Positions 11,835-23,735 of a stretch of 64,000 bases of DNA are shown here, piece after piece. A program made the translations under genes and the position numbers. Position 1 is the first letter of the stretch; every line of letters starts with the position of its first letter. Under the pieces are notes generated by a model. That model had not been told where the DNA came from. It made no database searches and worked only from the letters and a program-made list of their open reading frames with translations. Source of the DNA: Melastoma dodecandrum (lineage: Eukaryota > Streptophyta > Magnoliopsida > Myrtales > Melastomataceae); assembly GCA_029817715.1 (NCBI GenBank), contig JARUPY010000465.1, forward strand, positions 5,231,001 to 5,295,000, read 5' to 3'.

Positions 11835-13430
11835 TCAGAGTCTGAGCCATGTCTCTCCCCCAATGAAGCTCCTGTCGAGGAATTGCCCTGCTTCCATGGA
11901 ACTCAAGGATTTGGACCAGGTGACTCGTCCTCTCATATTGGCTCCTGCTCCTCTGCAACGATACTCACCGAACACCACCGTCCTGCATTCCAGGGACCAT
12001 TAGCCTGACGATCTACAGCACCTTTGTATAAGCATAATCCTACCTTTGTCTGTAAGGATGGTTCCAGTCACTCCAACCTCTGGGATTTATGACACGGTCA
12101 AGGTAACTGTAAGAGTACACGACTCTCGAGTAGTCCCCCCATGCTCTTCCGAGGTAGACGGACCCGGTTCCGTTCACAATGCAGTTGACGAAAGAGAACC
12201 CCGTGTCTTCATCTGGGGAGTCCCTGTGGTGCGCTGCTATTGCCCCGAATTGATCGGCTATGGAATGAATGACGCATTCCTGCATGCAAAAAATTGAACG
12301 AAAACAGATCCATCACCCACCCAGTGTTTCGTGTCTGGAGAATTTCTCTATCCCAAGTTCTGCCGTACCTCGTAGAGTGATCTCGATCTGCCGAAGATGA
12401 AATCAACGCTCCCTTGGATTAGACACTGCAAGAAGTAGTGTGATCCTGCTTCATCCAAGAGCGTGTCCTGCGTCCCGAGCACTCTAACTCTGTACAACAC
12501 TGCTTTATCGCCGTTAATCCTCAGGGCCACTGCTTGCATTCCTGACCACCCCGGGACAGCTACCACCTTATTCTGCAACGAATCGCAAAATCCCATTAAT
12601 TCTTTCTTCCAAACAGCTCTCCAGGGACGACCATCAATATTTCTATTTTCTATTACCTGAATAGTGATGCCAGTGGCGCAGAAGTAATCAGATTCTACAG
12701 TTACTGAGGCCGATCTATAGGTCCCGAGTTCAGAGCCATCGCTGCTTCTATCCGAAGCCTTGTCATTCCATGTGATTATGGTATCTGAGCCTTGGTTTTC
12801 GTCTCCGATGAGCGAAATGTACGGTTTCGTGAATGGTATGTGTACTTTCTCCCTGCCAAAAAGTAGATCATGCCAATAAAAGCAAGTTGAATTTAGAGCT
12901 TCTTAGCAATGGTTAGGCCATAGTGGTCTTAGGATTCTTGAATTCGTAGGTAACTTCCAATTGATCCCCCCCCCCACCCCACGTACCAAACTTGTTAAAA
13001 AAACCGCCTAACACTTTGAAAAAATCCTGTGCTTAGGCAGTTGAGATGCTAGCTAACGCTCCTGGAACCGCACCGGAGCCGGCGATGAATGGAAATGATA
13101 GCAAGGTAAAGGTTGCATTCACCTGTATGTTCCGGGGCGGATGACGATCTTCACCCTGTCGGAGTTACCCTCAGGAACCATGTCAATGGCCCCCTGCACG
13201 GTGAAGGAGTCCCCTCCGTACCCGGAGCCGTCGACCACGATCACCTTGCTGGGCACTTGCCTTAGGTTCGCCCTCTCTCGTCGGGGATTGCTCACCCTCA
13301 TGTCATCCCAACTGATGTAGTCCTTGGTCATTAGAGCCGAACCCAACTCGGCCTCAACGACAAGGAAAACCAAAACAACAACCACAAAGCACAGCTCGAC
13401 GCTGATCGCTGCTGAACCACCCATCGCCAT
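11835..13430 (-). CDS. QRT1: Pectin methylesterase (pectinesterase), QRT1-like clade
   Basis: Five exons (13430-13123, 12852-12657, 12572-12369, 12279-12044, 11982-11835) join in frame to 363 residues. A signal-anchor-like hydrophobic stretch (about 10-28) suggests secretion to the wall. All five family signatures are present: GTYREK, QAVALR, QDTLLDEAG with the first catalytic Asp, VDFIFG with the second, and LGRAWG with the substrate-binding Arg. There is no PMEI pro-domain, so it is the short (group 2) form. The enzyme removes methyl esters from homogalacturonan. QRT1 is needed for separation of pollen tetrads; the assignment to that clade rests on the core sequence, the C-terminal WLRL and its place beside TPK1 and BAH/agenet, so a close paralogue is possible. 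Confidence 0.88.
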
Positions 13431-14811
13431 CCTAAATCACAGCACACCATTCATAACAACAATGGCGGTTTCTTCGTTTGTTCTCCGGAGGAAGGGATGA
13501 TAAAAGGAGGAGGAAATAAACGGATGATGACGATGAGATCACGAATTTGTAGGTTTTCTTTATTATTATTATTATGCAGATGGAATGCAAGCGATGTTGC
13601 ATGCACGATAATAAAAACACTTAGAAAATTTTGTGGGAGGTTTGGGAGAGAGAAGGGAAGAAAAGTCTTGGGTTTAGGACATGAACAGAGAGAGGGCACA
13701 GGTGATGTTAGGATTTTATGGGTGTGTCTGAAGTGATGAGGGAAGTAAGAAAAGGTGTGTTGCGTGCGTTTGGTGGTGAGTTGTTAAAAGGGTTGGATTG
13801 AAAACTTAAGACCTTCGAGGGAACTAGTAGTAATGGGCACAAAGCAGTTATGGGTTTTGGAAGAAAGATTGATTGGACTTGGGGGGATCGGTTCCCTTTT
13901 TTAATTATTATTATTACAACATGCGAACTGAACTGAAACTGATGGAGGTGAGGAAATGGGAAAGCTTGAGGAAGATGGGAGGATTGGTGGGAGCTTAGTT
14001 AAAAAAAAACGTGTTGTAGTTTCTAAATAGTTTCATCGAATTTTGAAATCTCGCCCTTAATTTTATAAAGAAGGCGAGTTTTAGAAATATGTCCTCAAAA
14101 TTCAAAAAAATAAAATGCGTACTTCAATTACTTATTTTTTTAAAAAAGATATGAAATAATTTTGTTTACAAAGACGACGTATTTTTGTGCCTCGAATGAC
14201 TTTAATTTTTTTTAAGACACCATATGACTTTATTTAGATAAAAGGCGCATTTTAATGCGCCATTCCTTTTAGTTTTGGACGATCCGTCTTTTTAAAAAAT
14301 CAAACCGTATATCACCACAAATCTCGGATTGGTGGGGGGATTTTCAGAACGTGTTTATCATGGAAGCCTCCGTGCTTCAAATTCAAAACACATCCCCCCA
14401 CTTGTAGCATAAAACACAGGCAGGGGAAAAGTTGAAATCGCAGTTATATTTGAACTGTAACAACACGTGGTGATGACAATGCATGGCTTGTTATCATGAT
14501 ATATGAATCATCATCGACTATACTGCAAGCAGTTTGGGGGCCTGTCACCTTCGGTTTTAAAGGCCATGATTACGGTGACGATCCATCCCGATTCCATCGT
14601 AAGCAACTCTATATCTTCCAAGGGAAGAACAAATTAGGGGTGGATGTCATGAATGGGTTAAGGGTGTACGATGTTGCCTTTTGTAGGCCTTCTTCTTCTT
14701 CTTCTACGTTTCTATGATTGGCAGGGGTTCAAAGCGTAGTGGGCAACTTGGTATCAGGAGGAGTATGGGACACAAGCTCGGACCGTAAACCCTACTCGAT
14801 TGAGAATTTTC
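13431..14811. other. Upstream region of the pectinesterase gene
   Basis: This holds the leader and promoter of the minus-strand gene and AT-rich DNA. A perfect palindrome (GGCGCATT-TT-AATGCGCC) lies at 14244-14261, in a stretch with other short self-complementary words (about 14050-14085). The 73-codon frame at 14496-14717 has no family features and is not called. Confidence 0.45.
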
Positions 14812-15020
14812 ATAGAAAAATTATTTTACGAAATATAATAGTAATTTTTAAAATTCTTATAATAATACTATTAATTCGTTATTTCAAACATCGAATTCAA
14901 CTTCTCCGAAGAGAATTCGATATTTGACCAGGCGAATTCCATATTAGAGTCACCGAATTCGGGATATTATTCGACGAATTTTAAAAATTATTATCATATT
15001 TCGTGAAATATTTTATCCTA
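14812..15020. mobile_element. Small fold-back element with internal GAATTC repeats
   Basis: The arm at about 14821-14856 (ACGAAATATAATAGTAATTT and following) is the imperfect reverse complement of 14976-15014. Between the arms the word CGAATTC or its close variants occurs four or five times. A single, unpaired relative of the arm appears near 30205-30260, which suggests a dispersed family. There is no coding potential. Confidence 0.55.
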
Positions 15021-15470
15021 CCAACACTATTTTGTAACCTACCTCTAATTTCATGCAAACAAACGCGAACTATTATTCCATCGCCTTCTCATGTTTCCTA
15101 CCGGTGAAATTATTAGCAACACAGGTTACGATACTTTAAAATGTTCTAAATATTAATTCATTAACTTAATTTATCCGTTTCACAGGTTATATGAATGTTT
15201 AAAAAGTACTATATTAATTAAAAATTCGGCATTATGTATAGTATATAAAAGGGGTATATCCTAGCCGTACTTAAAAGAAAAAATCAATATAGAGTGTGAA
15301 TAATAAAATATAAATATCAATACAAAATTATTTATTTCGTAAATAGTACAACTAGTAAGTAATTTGACCAATTTGGAGACGAGACAAAAGAAAACCTTGT
15401 CACGTGACTAAGAAATCAAAGAAATAGATATATATGTTTGAGCCACCAATTTTCCGTTTTTTGTATCGGG
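15021..15470. other. AT-rich intergenic DNA
   Basis: I see no gene, repeat or RNA here. It leads into the promoter of the S10 gene. Confidence 0.4.
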
Positions 15471-15510
15471 CCTCAGGGACATTCGGCCCAAATATCAGGC
15501 CCATTTACGC
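15469..15510 (+). promoter_or_regulatory. Paired site II (GGCCCA) elements upstream of plastid S10
   Basis: GGCCCA occurs at 15485-15490 and 15498-15503, about 165-180 bases before the start codon. Site II motifs bind TCP factors and are typical of plant ribosomal-protein and organelle-biogenesis genes, which fits the gene behind them. Confidence 0.5.
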
Positions 15511-15665
15511 CCGACCAAACTGCCGGCTCTCTCTGTCTTCCTCGTCCGACCTGCTCGCAAATCCAAAAACCGAATTCGGATAACGTAAGGCGCTGCCTCC
15601 CTACCCATTTCCGGACACCCAAAGGAGGCAGAAACTCCGCCCCAGCAACCGTCGCCTCACCTCGA

Positions 15666-16664
15666 ATGGCTTCTACAACGATGCACGCGGCGCTGTTCTC
15701 TTCCCTTCCGTTGCCGAACTCGCTGTCTCTGTCTCAGAAACCGAGGGTTTGCTACGCTTCCTTGCCCTCCCGGACCGTCCCCGGTGTTGGGGCTCCGAGG
15801 TTGTCGCAGACTAGGGTTAATGCTGCTCCCGAGGTTTTGGGTTCCGAAGAGGCGCTTGGAGCTGCCGAAGCTTCCTCGGCTGAGGTAAGGGAGTTCTTGT
15901 TCCTGTTCACTCGGCTCATTAGGAGTATGTTATCGATGAATGTTGAATCTGTTGGGATAGCCTCTTCCCCACGTTGGATACATCCTGTGGTGCGACGGAG
16001 GTTGGAACAATGCTCTGATGGATTGAATCGACCTGGTTTCGGTCATTACTAGTGCTTGCGATGCCTTGGATGGGAACTTTAAGCATTGATTCGTGCCAAA
16101 TTTGATAGATTTTGACGTTACAATTGGTTTGAAAAGGTTTATTTTTGCACAATTCTTCAAAGTTGTTTCTCGAGGTAAGGTTGTGTGTCGTGCCTTGCTT
16201 CCACGTGCTGCTGTTGTGCTATCGAATTTTCTTTTTAGAATGAATCCAGATGTTTTTCCACTCTAGGGAACTAACAAAATTGATACTTCATACTGAGAAC
16301 AGTGTGTTGGTTCATTGGTCCTCGCTGATTGTCGATTGTGCCCTTGTTTTAGATGGCACCGAAGCAGAAGATAAGAATAAAGCTGAGGTCGTACTGGGTT
16401 CCCTTGATAGAGGACTCCTGCAAGCAGATAATGGATGCGGCCAGGAACACGAATGCCAAGACCATGGGGCCAGTGCCCCTTCCCACCAAGAAGAGAATCT
16501 ACTGTGTGCTCAAGTCCCCTCATGTCCACAAGGATGCAAGGTTCCATTTCGAGATAAGGACCCATCAGCGGCTCATCGATATCCTATACCCAACTGCTCA
16601 GACGATTGATTCTCTCATGCAACTCGACCTTCCAGCAGGCGTTGATGTTGAGGTTAAGCTATAA
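15666..16664 (+). CDS. RPS10: Plastid 30S ribosomal protein S10
   Basis: Two exons (15666-15884 and 16353-16664) join at a codon boundary to give 176 residues. The first exon encodes a Ser/Thr/Ala-rich chloroplast transit peptide. The second begins MAPKQKIRIKLRSYW and carries the full uS10 fold, including GPVPLPTKKRIYCVLKSPHV and HFEIRTHQRLIDI. S10 sits in the head of the small subunit near the decoding centre and is nuclear-encoded in plants. The single intron separates the targeting peptide from the mature protein, consistent with a presequence gained after gene transfer from the plastid. The C-terminus VDVEVKL is typical and the gene looks intact. Confidence 0.95.
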
Positions 16665-16799
16665 ACCAAAGGCCGCCTCCTTTTAACTCCTTCGTATAAG
16701 CATTATTTTCCTTGTCAAGGATGATTGCAGTGAATATAGTCATTCGTTTGAGATACTGTGAGATCTTGAGGGTGAGAACTTGGGATGCAAGGTTTTCTC

Positions 16800-17274
16800 T
16801 GTGGGAGGTCAAATTGAATAGAAACCAAAAAGCCGATGCACGTGTAATAGCAAACATCGCCCACGTGCTTAAGTTATGTTCACTGTTTGATCAATTCCAA
16901 AGGGCGTCTGAGGTCTTTGCCGGGATATTCTACTGGGTGGAAGGATGGATGGGGCAGGGATTACTGCTTGATGACATCACTAGGCTTCCATAGTCGGGAA
17001 TAACACGTTGATACTTGCCAACGTGACCCTGGGCGGTACCAGGAAGTCATCGAGAGATAGGCATCCGAAGATCAGCAACGGGGTCCTGATTGAGGCAGGG
17101 ACTTATATACTCGGTAATATCAGGATCAAGGAGGGCGTGGAGATCCGTGCGGGGCCAGTAGGGTTGAAGGATGTACCCCCAAGGGCAACCACATTGGGGA
17201 ACCCAGCAAAGCTGATTGAATGGGACGAGAACCCAACCAAGCTCCCGGAAACACCCTCCGTTTCCATGGACTAG
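16800..17274 (+). pseudogene. Decayed serine O-acetyltransferase (C-terminal part)
   Basis: Conceptual translation gives RASEVFAG, then GQGLLLDDIT, a stop, then VTLGGTRKSSRDRHPKI, GVLIEAGTYILGNI and LKDVPPRATTLGNPAKLIE. These correspond in order to the left-handed beta-helix of plant serine acetyltransferases (RVSEVFA, GILLDHATG, VTLGGTGK, DRHPKIGDGVLIGAGT, KDVPPRTTAVGNPA). The N-terminal half is missing, there is a stop and a frame change near 16990, and helix glycines are replaced (IGAG to IEAG). It can make no functional enzyme for cysteine synthesis. There is no intron, as in intronless members of the family. Confidence 0.82.
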
Positions 17275-17440
17275 TAATCAAAGTCGACCCTGAGGGGTTG
17301 GATCATTCCATATAGGTTCGATCTTGAATATTGATCGAGAGTAGTTAGTCTATGCCGGTCTGTTTATGAGAACAACAGAATTTCACATGCACAACACAGG
17401 AAACTCCCTTTTTGTCCTACAAATTGCACCGTTAAAGGGG

Positions 17441-17560
17441 GAATATTTATGTCCAAGACGGGCTTGGCCCATGTTCATCACAAGAGGCCAGCCCAAGTCT
17501 AGGCCCACCAACAGTCGACTCCATTCTAAAATGGGCCTGGGCCTAGACCATTTTCCGCCC
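17441..17560 (+). promoter_or_regulatory. Cluster of four site II elements upstream of the CBS gene
   Basis: GGCCCA lies at 17466-17471 and 17502-17507. TGGGCC lies at 17532-17537 and again at 17538-17543, making two inverted pairs within 80 bases. The chloroplast CBS gene starts about 500 bases downstream. TCP-type control is inferred from the motif alone. Confidence 0.45.
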
Positions 17561-18068
17561 ATATGGACGCGTCCGAAAAGGTTGATTTTTACCGACGGAA
17601 CAGAAAGGGGATAATATTGTAATTGCGGCCGTAGGCAGCTTCAGAAGACAAAATAAGCAGAGTATGTATGACGCTGTAAAAAGAACAGAACAGAACAAAA
17701 CAAAAACCAAAACCTGTTAATGAAAACCGGGAAGGAAAAGAAAGCATTTCTTGTCCGGACAACAACCTCAATTCCAACTTCCTCCTCTCCTCCTCCTCAC
17801 CAACCTTCGATTCATCTGCCCTTACCACCTAATAGAACACCCCCCCGCGAAGCCCTTCTCGGGTGCTTTCAATTTTTAGTTTGGAGTGGAATCAATCAAT
17901 TGCTACCTTTTGTCTGGAACAGCTACCCCGCCGTCGGCTTTGTTTCTGTTCATGTTTTCTAATGGGATTGGTTGTTCAGACGGCTTAGATTGTGAATCTG
18001 GGTGCTTCGATGGTGTCATCTTCGTACACACTTTCTGGGATTTCGTGGGTTTTAGTTAAACTCTAGGG

Positions 18069-21000
18069 ATGAAGACCATGTTGCTTGAATCGCTCGTCCC
18101 TAGTCAGTCCTGTTTCGTTTCCAGGGCAAAGTGCCCTTTTTTGACTCTTCCTCATCAGAGGACGAAGATACCCGTTCGGTATTCCCCCTGGAATTGTGCC
18201 GGCTCGTGCAGGCTCTTCCTGAATCTTGACTCCCGGTTTCTAATCCAGCGGAAGGAAATTGCTTTCCGTGAGGATGTGGGGTTGCTGTGCAAGGCGGTGA
18301 GAGGCAGCAGGGATTATAATAGTCGGGTCGATGATGGTTTGTGGTTGCTTAAGTTATTGGCTAGTAAAGGAGTGATCTTGGTGGTGATGTTGTGTGGGGT
18401 ATTCGTGTTGGGCTGCAAGAGAGTGTTTGCTGAGGAAAGCATGGTGAATGCTGGTTATGGGGTGATAGGGCAGAGTATTTTACTGCTGAGGAATGCGTGG
18501 CCTAAGGTTTCTCAGGTATTGACAGTGTTCAAAGAACAGGGTCTGGTGTTGGCTGTACTTTTGGGCCTCTCGGCTTTCTTTTCGATGGCCGAAACATCCA
18601 TTACCACACTCTGGCCTTGGAAGGTGACTAATCGAGTACCAGGCTTCTGTTATCTCAGCCGTTATCCTTAAGAATAGGTATTATTAGTTTAGCTGATTTA
18701 ATCTATTCATCGTTACATCGTACTCGTTAACTTTTGGTCAGGTACGAGAATTGGCTGAGAAAGAACCTGAAAATGGAGTTTTCAGAATGCTTCGAAGTGA
18801 TGTGACGAGATTCTTGACTACTATATTGATTGGCACCACGTATGAATTGTGATCCCATGCCTTTCATTTTCCATTACCTTTCCATGAAAATGTTTATTTG
18901 TGTACTGTTCATATGCTCAGGGTGGTTAACATTGGGGCGACCGCATTAGTGACTGATGCCGCCACAGCAATATTTGGTGAAGCTGGTGTTAGCGCGGCAA
19001 CTGGAGTAATGACGGTAGGGTATGAGTCATTAACAGTGAATTCTTTATGGTTCTGTCAATTTGATACTAGGAGACATTAAAAGTTGTATTTGCTGGTAGA
19101 TAAGTGGTTACTATCAACAACTACTAAATTGATCTATTATGCTTTAGCAGTTAACTGACATATCAGTTTTGCTGATTGCTTGTAGGTCGCCGTATTGCTT
19201 CTAACTGAAATTACTCCAAAAAGTCTGGCAGTTCACAATCCAACTGAAGTTGCTCGGTTTGTAGTGAGTGAATTCATCCATACGACCTGAAATATTCCAT
19301 CCGGTTCTTGTTGCCCGTGTATTATTCCGGGCTCCACTTATAAACCTTCTAATAAAGTTTCTTTATCACACCTCTAGGTCAGACCCGTTGCATGGCTTTC
19401 CTTGGTGTTGTATCCTGTGGGCAGAGTAGTTACATACTTGTCCATGGGAATGCTGAAAATTCTCGGTCTGAAAGGTAGAAGGTAGGGTCAGGATTTTCCC
19501 CATACTTTATGGTGTGAATGGGATTGTCATGCCGTTCTGCAAGACTGCATCTTGTAAGCAGTAGTTGTTCTTGTCATAATTCTGAATAGAGACGACTTCC
19601 GGCAAAGTGAGCTTAAGCTGAATGAATTTTGTCCTTGAAGTGTGGGATTGAAACATGTTCTGCTTCTTGTATCATGATCATATGAAGTACCATATTGATT
19701 AGCCATTAGAAGAATCAAATCCTGGGTATTATTTTCAGTTTTCCTTACTCCTGCATTTTTATGTGATAGTGAGCCTTTTGTCACTGAAGAAGAACTAAAA
19801 CTGATGTTGCGTGGTGCAATATTGAGTGGGGCAATAGAGGAGGAGGAACAGGTAATCCTCTCTTCTGAATGACGTGATCGTTGAGTCCTAGTAATGGTTA
19901 GTAGGTATTTATGGAAGTTTACATTTGGCTGCTATTGAAACATGTCTCTCTCTCACATTAACTTATATGCGCTTTTATTAGAAAGGTTGCCTATGGAACG
20001 TATATCTAAGCAAGTAAACTTTGGTGGCAGGATATGATAGAGAATGTCTTGGAGATCAAAGACACTTATGTGAGAGAAGTGATGACGCCTCTGGTCGATG
20101 TCGTTGCTATAGATGCGGGTGCAACACTAATAGACTTTCACAGCCTATGGGTGACTCATCAGTATTCCAGGTTGAATAAAATCCTTCAGCTGTGCCTTAC
20201 ATTTGAACTGATTATGATTTGATATTTGCTTATATAAGGATTACTCTATAGGGTGCCTGTTTTTGAGCAGCGTGTGGACAATATAGTGGGTATTGCATAT
20301 GCAATGGATCTTCTGGACTTTGTGCAGAAGGTAAGGGTAGCCTTATGTAGTGTCTTGGTTTATGAGTGGCTTGTTTATTAATAGCTCGGCAATTTTGTTG
20401 AAGACTGCAGAATGAAATGTGTTTAAAATTTTGAAGGGTGAGGTTCTAGGGAATTCTACCGTGGGAGATATGGCCCATAAACCCGCATATTTTGTACCTG
20501 GTATTTTCTGTTGCCCGTTAATTTTCAGGTCTGGAAAATTTTAGTTATTTCATGCCCATGCCATATTCAATATATAAGCACAAATAGGAAAACAACACAA
20601 GCATTCTATTTGTACAGAAAGCCATCTCCTGGAAGGAGATGATTATCAATCTGTTATGTGGTCAATGAACTTTTCCACCTGGTTCTTGCAGATTCGATGT
20701 CTGTGTGGAATCTTCTCAGAGAGTTCCGCATAAGAAAAGTCCACATGGCTGTTGTACTCAACGAATATGGTGGAACAGTCGGGGTAGGTGCCTGACCACA
20801 TTCTTAATTACCATTCCAGAATGATTCTCTTTTCCCTTGTGTTACTATATTGTTCATACGTCCTCTAGACTTGACCGCCAAGAAATTAGCTTTTGTAATC
20901 ACTATTAGCTTAACATCTTACTAGTCAATTCCTGCGTCATCTGACAGATAGTGACACTTGAAGATGTAGTAGAGGAGATTGTTGGTGAAATTTTCGATGA

Positions 21001-22132
21001 AAATGATTCAAAAGTAAGTAATTCGTTGGTGTGTCTGGATAACATCTTTGAATTATAATTATTGCAAACTTTTATAGGCATATTCTTGTGGATAAATGTC
21101 TCTTTATTCTGGTTTAGTTACCTAAATATAAGGTTCCGGTTTCTCAAAGTTGTTAGTTGATTTATGCCGCTGTTTGACACCTAGAGTATTTTTTTTATTC
21201 TCAGATGTGCAATTTGACTCCAGCTGGGCATAAGTAGGAGAGTTTTTTAAAATGTTTACTTTCATGCTTTGTATTTTTCCTCATCTTTTCCATGAATTAT
21301 ATGTTAGAAGTTGTCATTATTTTTGTGCATTCCCTCATTCGCTCTTTGTCTTGACAGGAAGAAATCCAGAAAAAGACTGGTTACATTGTGATGCGGGCAG
21401 AAGGGATTTATGATGTTGATGCCAACACATCCATTGATCAACTTTCAGATGACCTAAGTATTAAGATGCCAGAGGTATACCTCTTAGGAGGATTTTGCTT
21501 ATTCGACTCACAACCTACCTATCTGATTTTTTTCTCGGAGAAAATGATAACATTCAGATAGTGTTGTCTTAACTTGTGCCGTGCAGGGACATCAGTATGA
21601 GACTGTTTCTGGTTTTGTTTGCGAAGCCTTTGGATACATCCCCCGGACAGGCGAGAGCATCAAAGTGATGCTTGAGAGGGATAACCGGGAAGAACAGGAT
21701 GAATATACAGAAGCCGAAGGAGAACGCAAGGATCAGAAAGAGAACGACAAACATCAACTTTTCAAATTAGAGGTCTGGTTCACTTAAAAAAATTTCCTTC
21801 ATACAAATGATTCGGCTGAAAGCAGCCTCTCGATATTTTCCCCATTTCACATCGAACTTTTACTCGTCCTGCAGATTCTAGCAGGAAATGCTAGAAAAGT
21901 TAGTGCAGTGAGATTTGAGAGGGTCGACAGTGACAATTCCACATCAGAGGCAAAGGAAGTCACTCGGTTTGTCCCAAGAATCGTGAAGAGGAAATGGAAC
22001 AGCGACGATGAATCGGATAAAGAAGGGAATGATGTGCAGATGGCAATATATCCCACTTCATTGGATAGCTTGCCTGACGAACAGTCCAAGGATTTCGTCG
22101 GAAGTGGCGACGCTGATAACACCATCAGATAG
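18069..22132 (+). CDS. Chloroplast CNNM/DUF21 and CBS-domain membrane protein (CBSDUFCH/MGR8-9 type)
   Basis: Fourteen exons keep frame throughout: 18069-18623, 18742-18839, 18921-19014, 19186-19263, 19378-19481, 19770-19851, 20031-20170, 20252-20330, 20437-20500, 20692-20783, 20948-21013, 21358-21474, 21587-21772, 21875-22132, giving 670 residues. A transit-like N-terminus (about 1-75) precedes hydrophobic segments near 97-120 and 155-300 that form the CNNM/DUF21 transmembrane domain (ATALVTDAATAIFGE, EITPKSLAVHNP). Two CBS motifs follow at about 345-410 (VREVMTPLVDVVAI) and 428-480 (EYGGTVGIVTLEDVVEEIVG), then a CorC/HlyC-like domain (about 490-560) and an acidic tail. Relatives in the chloroplast envelope are reported as Mg2+ transporters. 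As I recall, At3g13070 and At1g55930 are the Arabidopsis pair. Confidence 0.92.
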
Positions 22133-22466
22133 CAATTGCTACTCCCAATTTTGTTGTTCCTGGATGAAATTTTAAGAGCCCTCTACAAAAGTTTGTCAGA
22201 CTTTTTGAAGAGTCATCCTGGTATCAGAGGAAGAACACTCAGTTCAGACAAAACTCCGGTCATAACTTTTCGATCGGCTCCGGCTATAGGATGCTACCCT
22301 GGTCAAAATAAATTACGGCTTCTGTTCTCTACTCGAATCAAAGGGAATACTTGTTATCCAGAGTGACAAAATTGGGAGCTTAGTTCACAAACTATTTTGC
22401 CGTTTATGCCCAAATTTTTTAAAATTTCAAAACCCGGCGGCATAAAAAACCAAGCTAACCTTCATC
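22133..22466. other. 3' UTR of the CBS gene and short spacer
   Basis: No coding sequence is visible. The spacer ends at the truncated lycopene-cyclase-like pseudogene. Confidence 0.4.
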
Positions 22467-23160
22467 TCAAGCAAGCCCATCGTCATACGCGACTGAGGAC
22501 TGGAACTCCTCGTGCTTGATTTCCCACACTTTGGCCCTATGAAACACCATTGCCCCCTCAACACACCCCCCTCCATCGACCTTGACTTCTCCTACCGACC
22601 CTGCAGTACGCTCGCCCCAAGAACCTTCATCCTTCCCTCGTCTATAAACACGCAAGCCATCTGGCAGGTCGTATCTAAATAAACCTCGAGCCTCATGCCC
22701 CTCAAACTCATCAACCCAACTCCCGTAATTACTCAGCCAACCAGAAAGTGGCGAAGGTTCAACATAGCACACTCGGATCCCCCTCCTCGAGACCTGATCC
22801 GCGAGGCACAACCCTGCAGGGCTGGCACCAATGATCACAACGCCAAACGTCTTCCTCCAGTTGAAATTGAGCCACAAAAAGCTCTCCTCGAAATCCTCCA
22901 GGAGCTCGAGCTTATTCTCAGGCTTCAGGTCGAGGAAGCTCCTGAATTTGCCGGTGTTCCGGGGCTCGAATGCTCTCTCTTTTGATCCTTCCAATTGGGT
23001 TACCGAAGGACGAGGTAAGGGATGATCCCGGCAGGGAAAGGCAGGATCTTATCGGAGGAGGGAAGGCGTTAGAGGGAAAGCAAGGGTTTGAAACAAGAGT
23101 TTCTTCTTCTAAATTCGCAGTTCGTAACCAGTTTTCTAAAAATCGAAATCGTCTCGCCAT
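22467..23160 (-). pseudogene. Truncated lycopene cyclase-like gene (CYC-B/neoxanthin-synthase type)
   Basis: On the minus strand an open frame from 22994 reads GKFRSFLDLKPENK, VVIIGASPAGLCLADQVS (a dinucleotide-binding motif with the usual GTGP changed to GASP), CYVEPSPLSGW, NYGSWVDEFEG, then an unrelated-looking stretch, then FHRAKVWEIKHEEFQSSV. The ordered blocks match plant lycopene beta-cyclase/CYC-B proteins. The middle (after DEFE) is out of frame or rearranged. The N-terminal transit region lies in another frame up to about 23160. Everything after the HEEF block, roughly the last 60% of the enzyme, is absent. It lies between the convergent CBS and SEC24 genes. A carotenoid role is impossible for this copy. 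Confidence 0.8.
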
Positions 23161-23735
23161 TAATCAGGACAATAAACATGGAAATAGTTTGCGAACTAAC
23201 GGTGGGATCAAAGCTCGAAAAAATTGGATTACATACAATTGCCTCAAAATCCGGGAAGCAAAGTCCCTTCGGAGAAGAATAAATATCCTAATAAGTAAAA
23301 AACCCAGAAAACAAAATTCAACTGGCTAAAAATAATCTATCGGAATTGAAACTGAAAATTCCTCAACTGTGCTGTTAACCCTATGTTGAAAGAACAGCCA
23401 CACAAATGTTACGCTAATCCAGCTGCTACATTTTCCACCATCAGCGAACCCCCGGTTTATTAGATGGCGTCGAATAAGAATCTCTCCAGCCAAACAGTGA
23501 TTTTAGCCACCTGGGATCTGAAGCATGCCTCATTATTAGTCTTTTGGGTTGCAACAAGGCAAATTATCGTCAATCACATGCACAACAGTCGTGCATATGA
23601 CGATGATCTTCATGCGAATGTAATCAAAAGGAAAATATCAAGAACTCCTGACCATCTTCACAACCTTTATTTTCTAACACAACCGTTGTCTACAAAAATT
23701 AATAACGATTAAAGGGAAAAACCGATTTACCTGCT
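23161..23735. other. Spacer between pseudogene and SEC24 3' end
   Basis: This is probably the 3' UTR of SEC24 plus unassigned AT-rich DNA. Short frames here (for example near 23464) show no family features. Confidence 0.4.

Noticed and set aside
14496..14717. 73-codon frame upstream of the pectinesterase gene
   Set aside because: No domain, no codon pattern, no splice context, and it ends in a Ser run from a TCT repeat.
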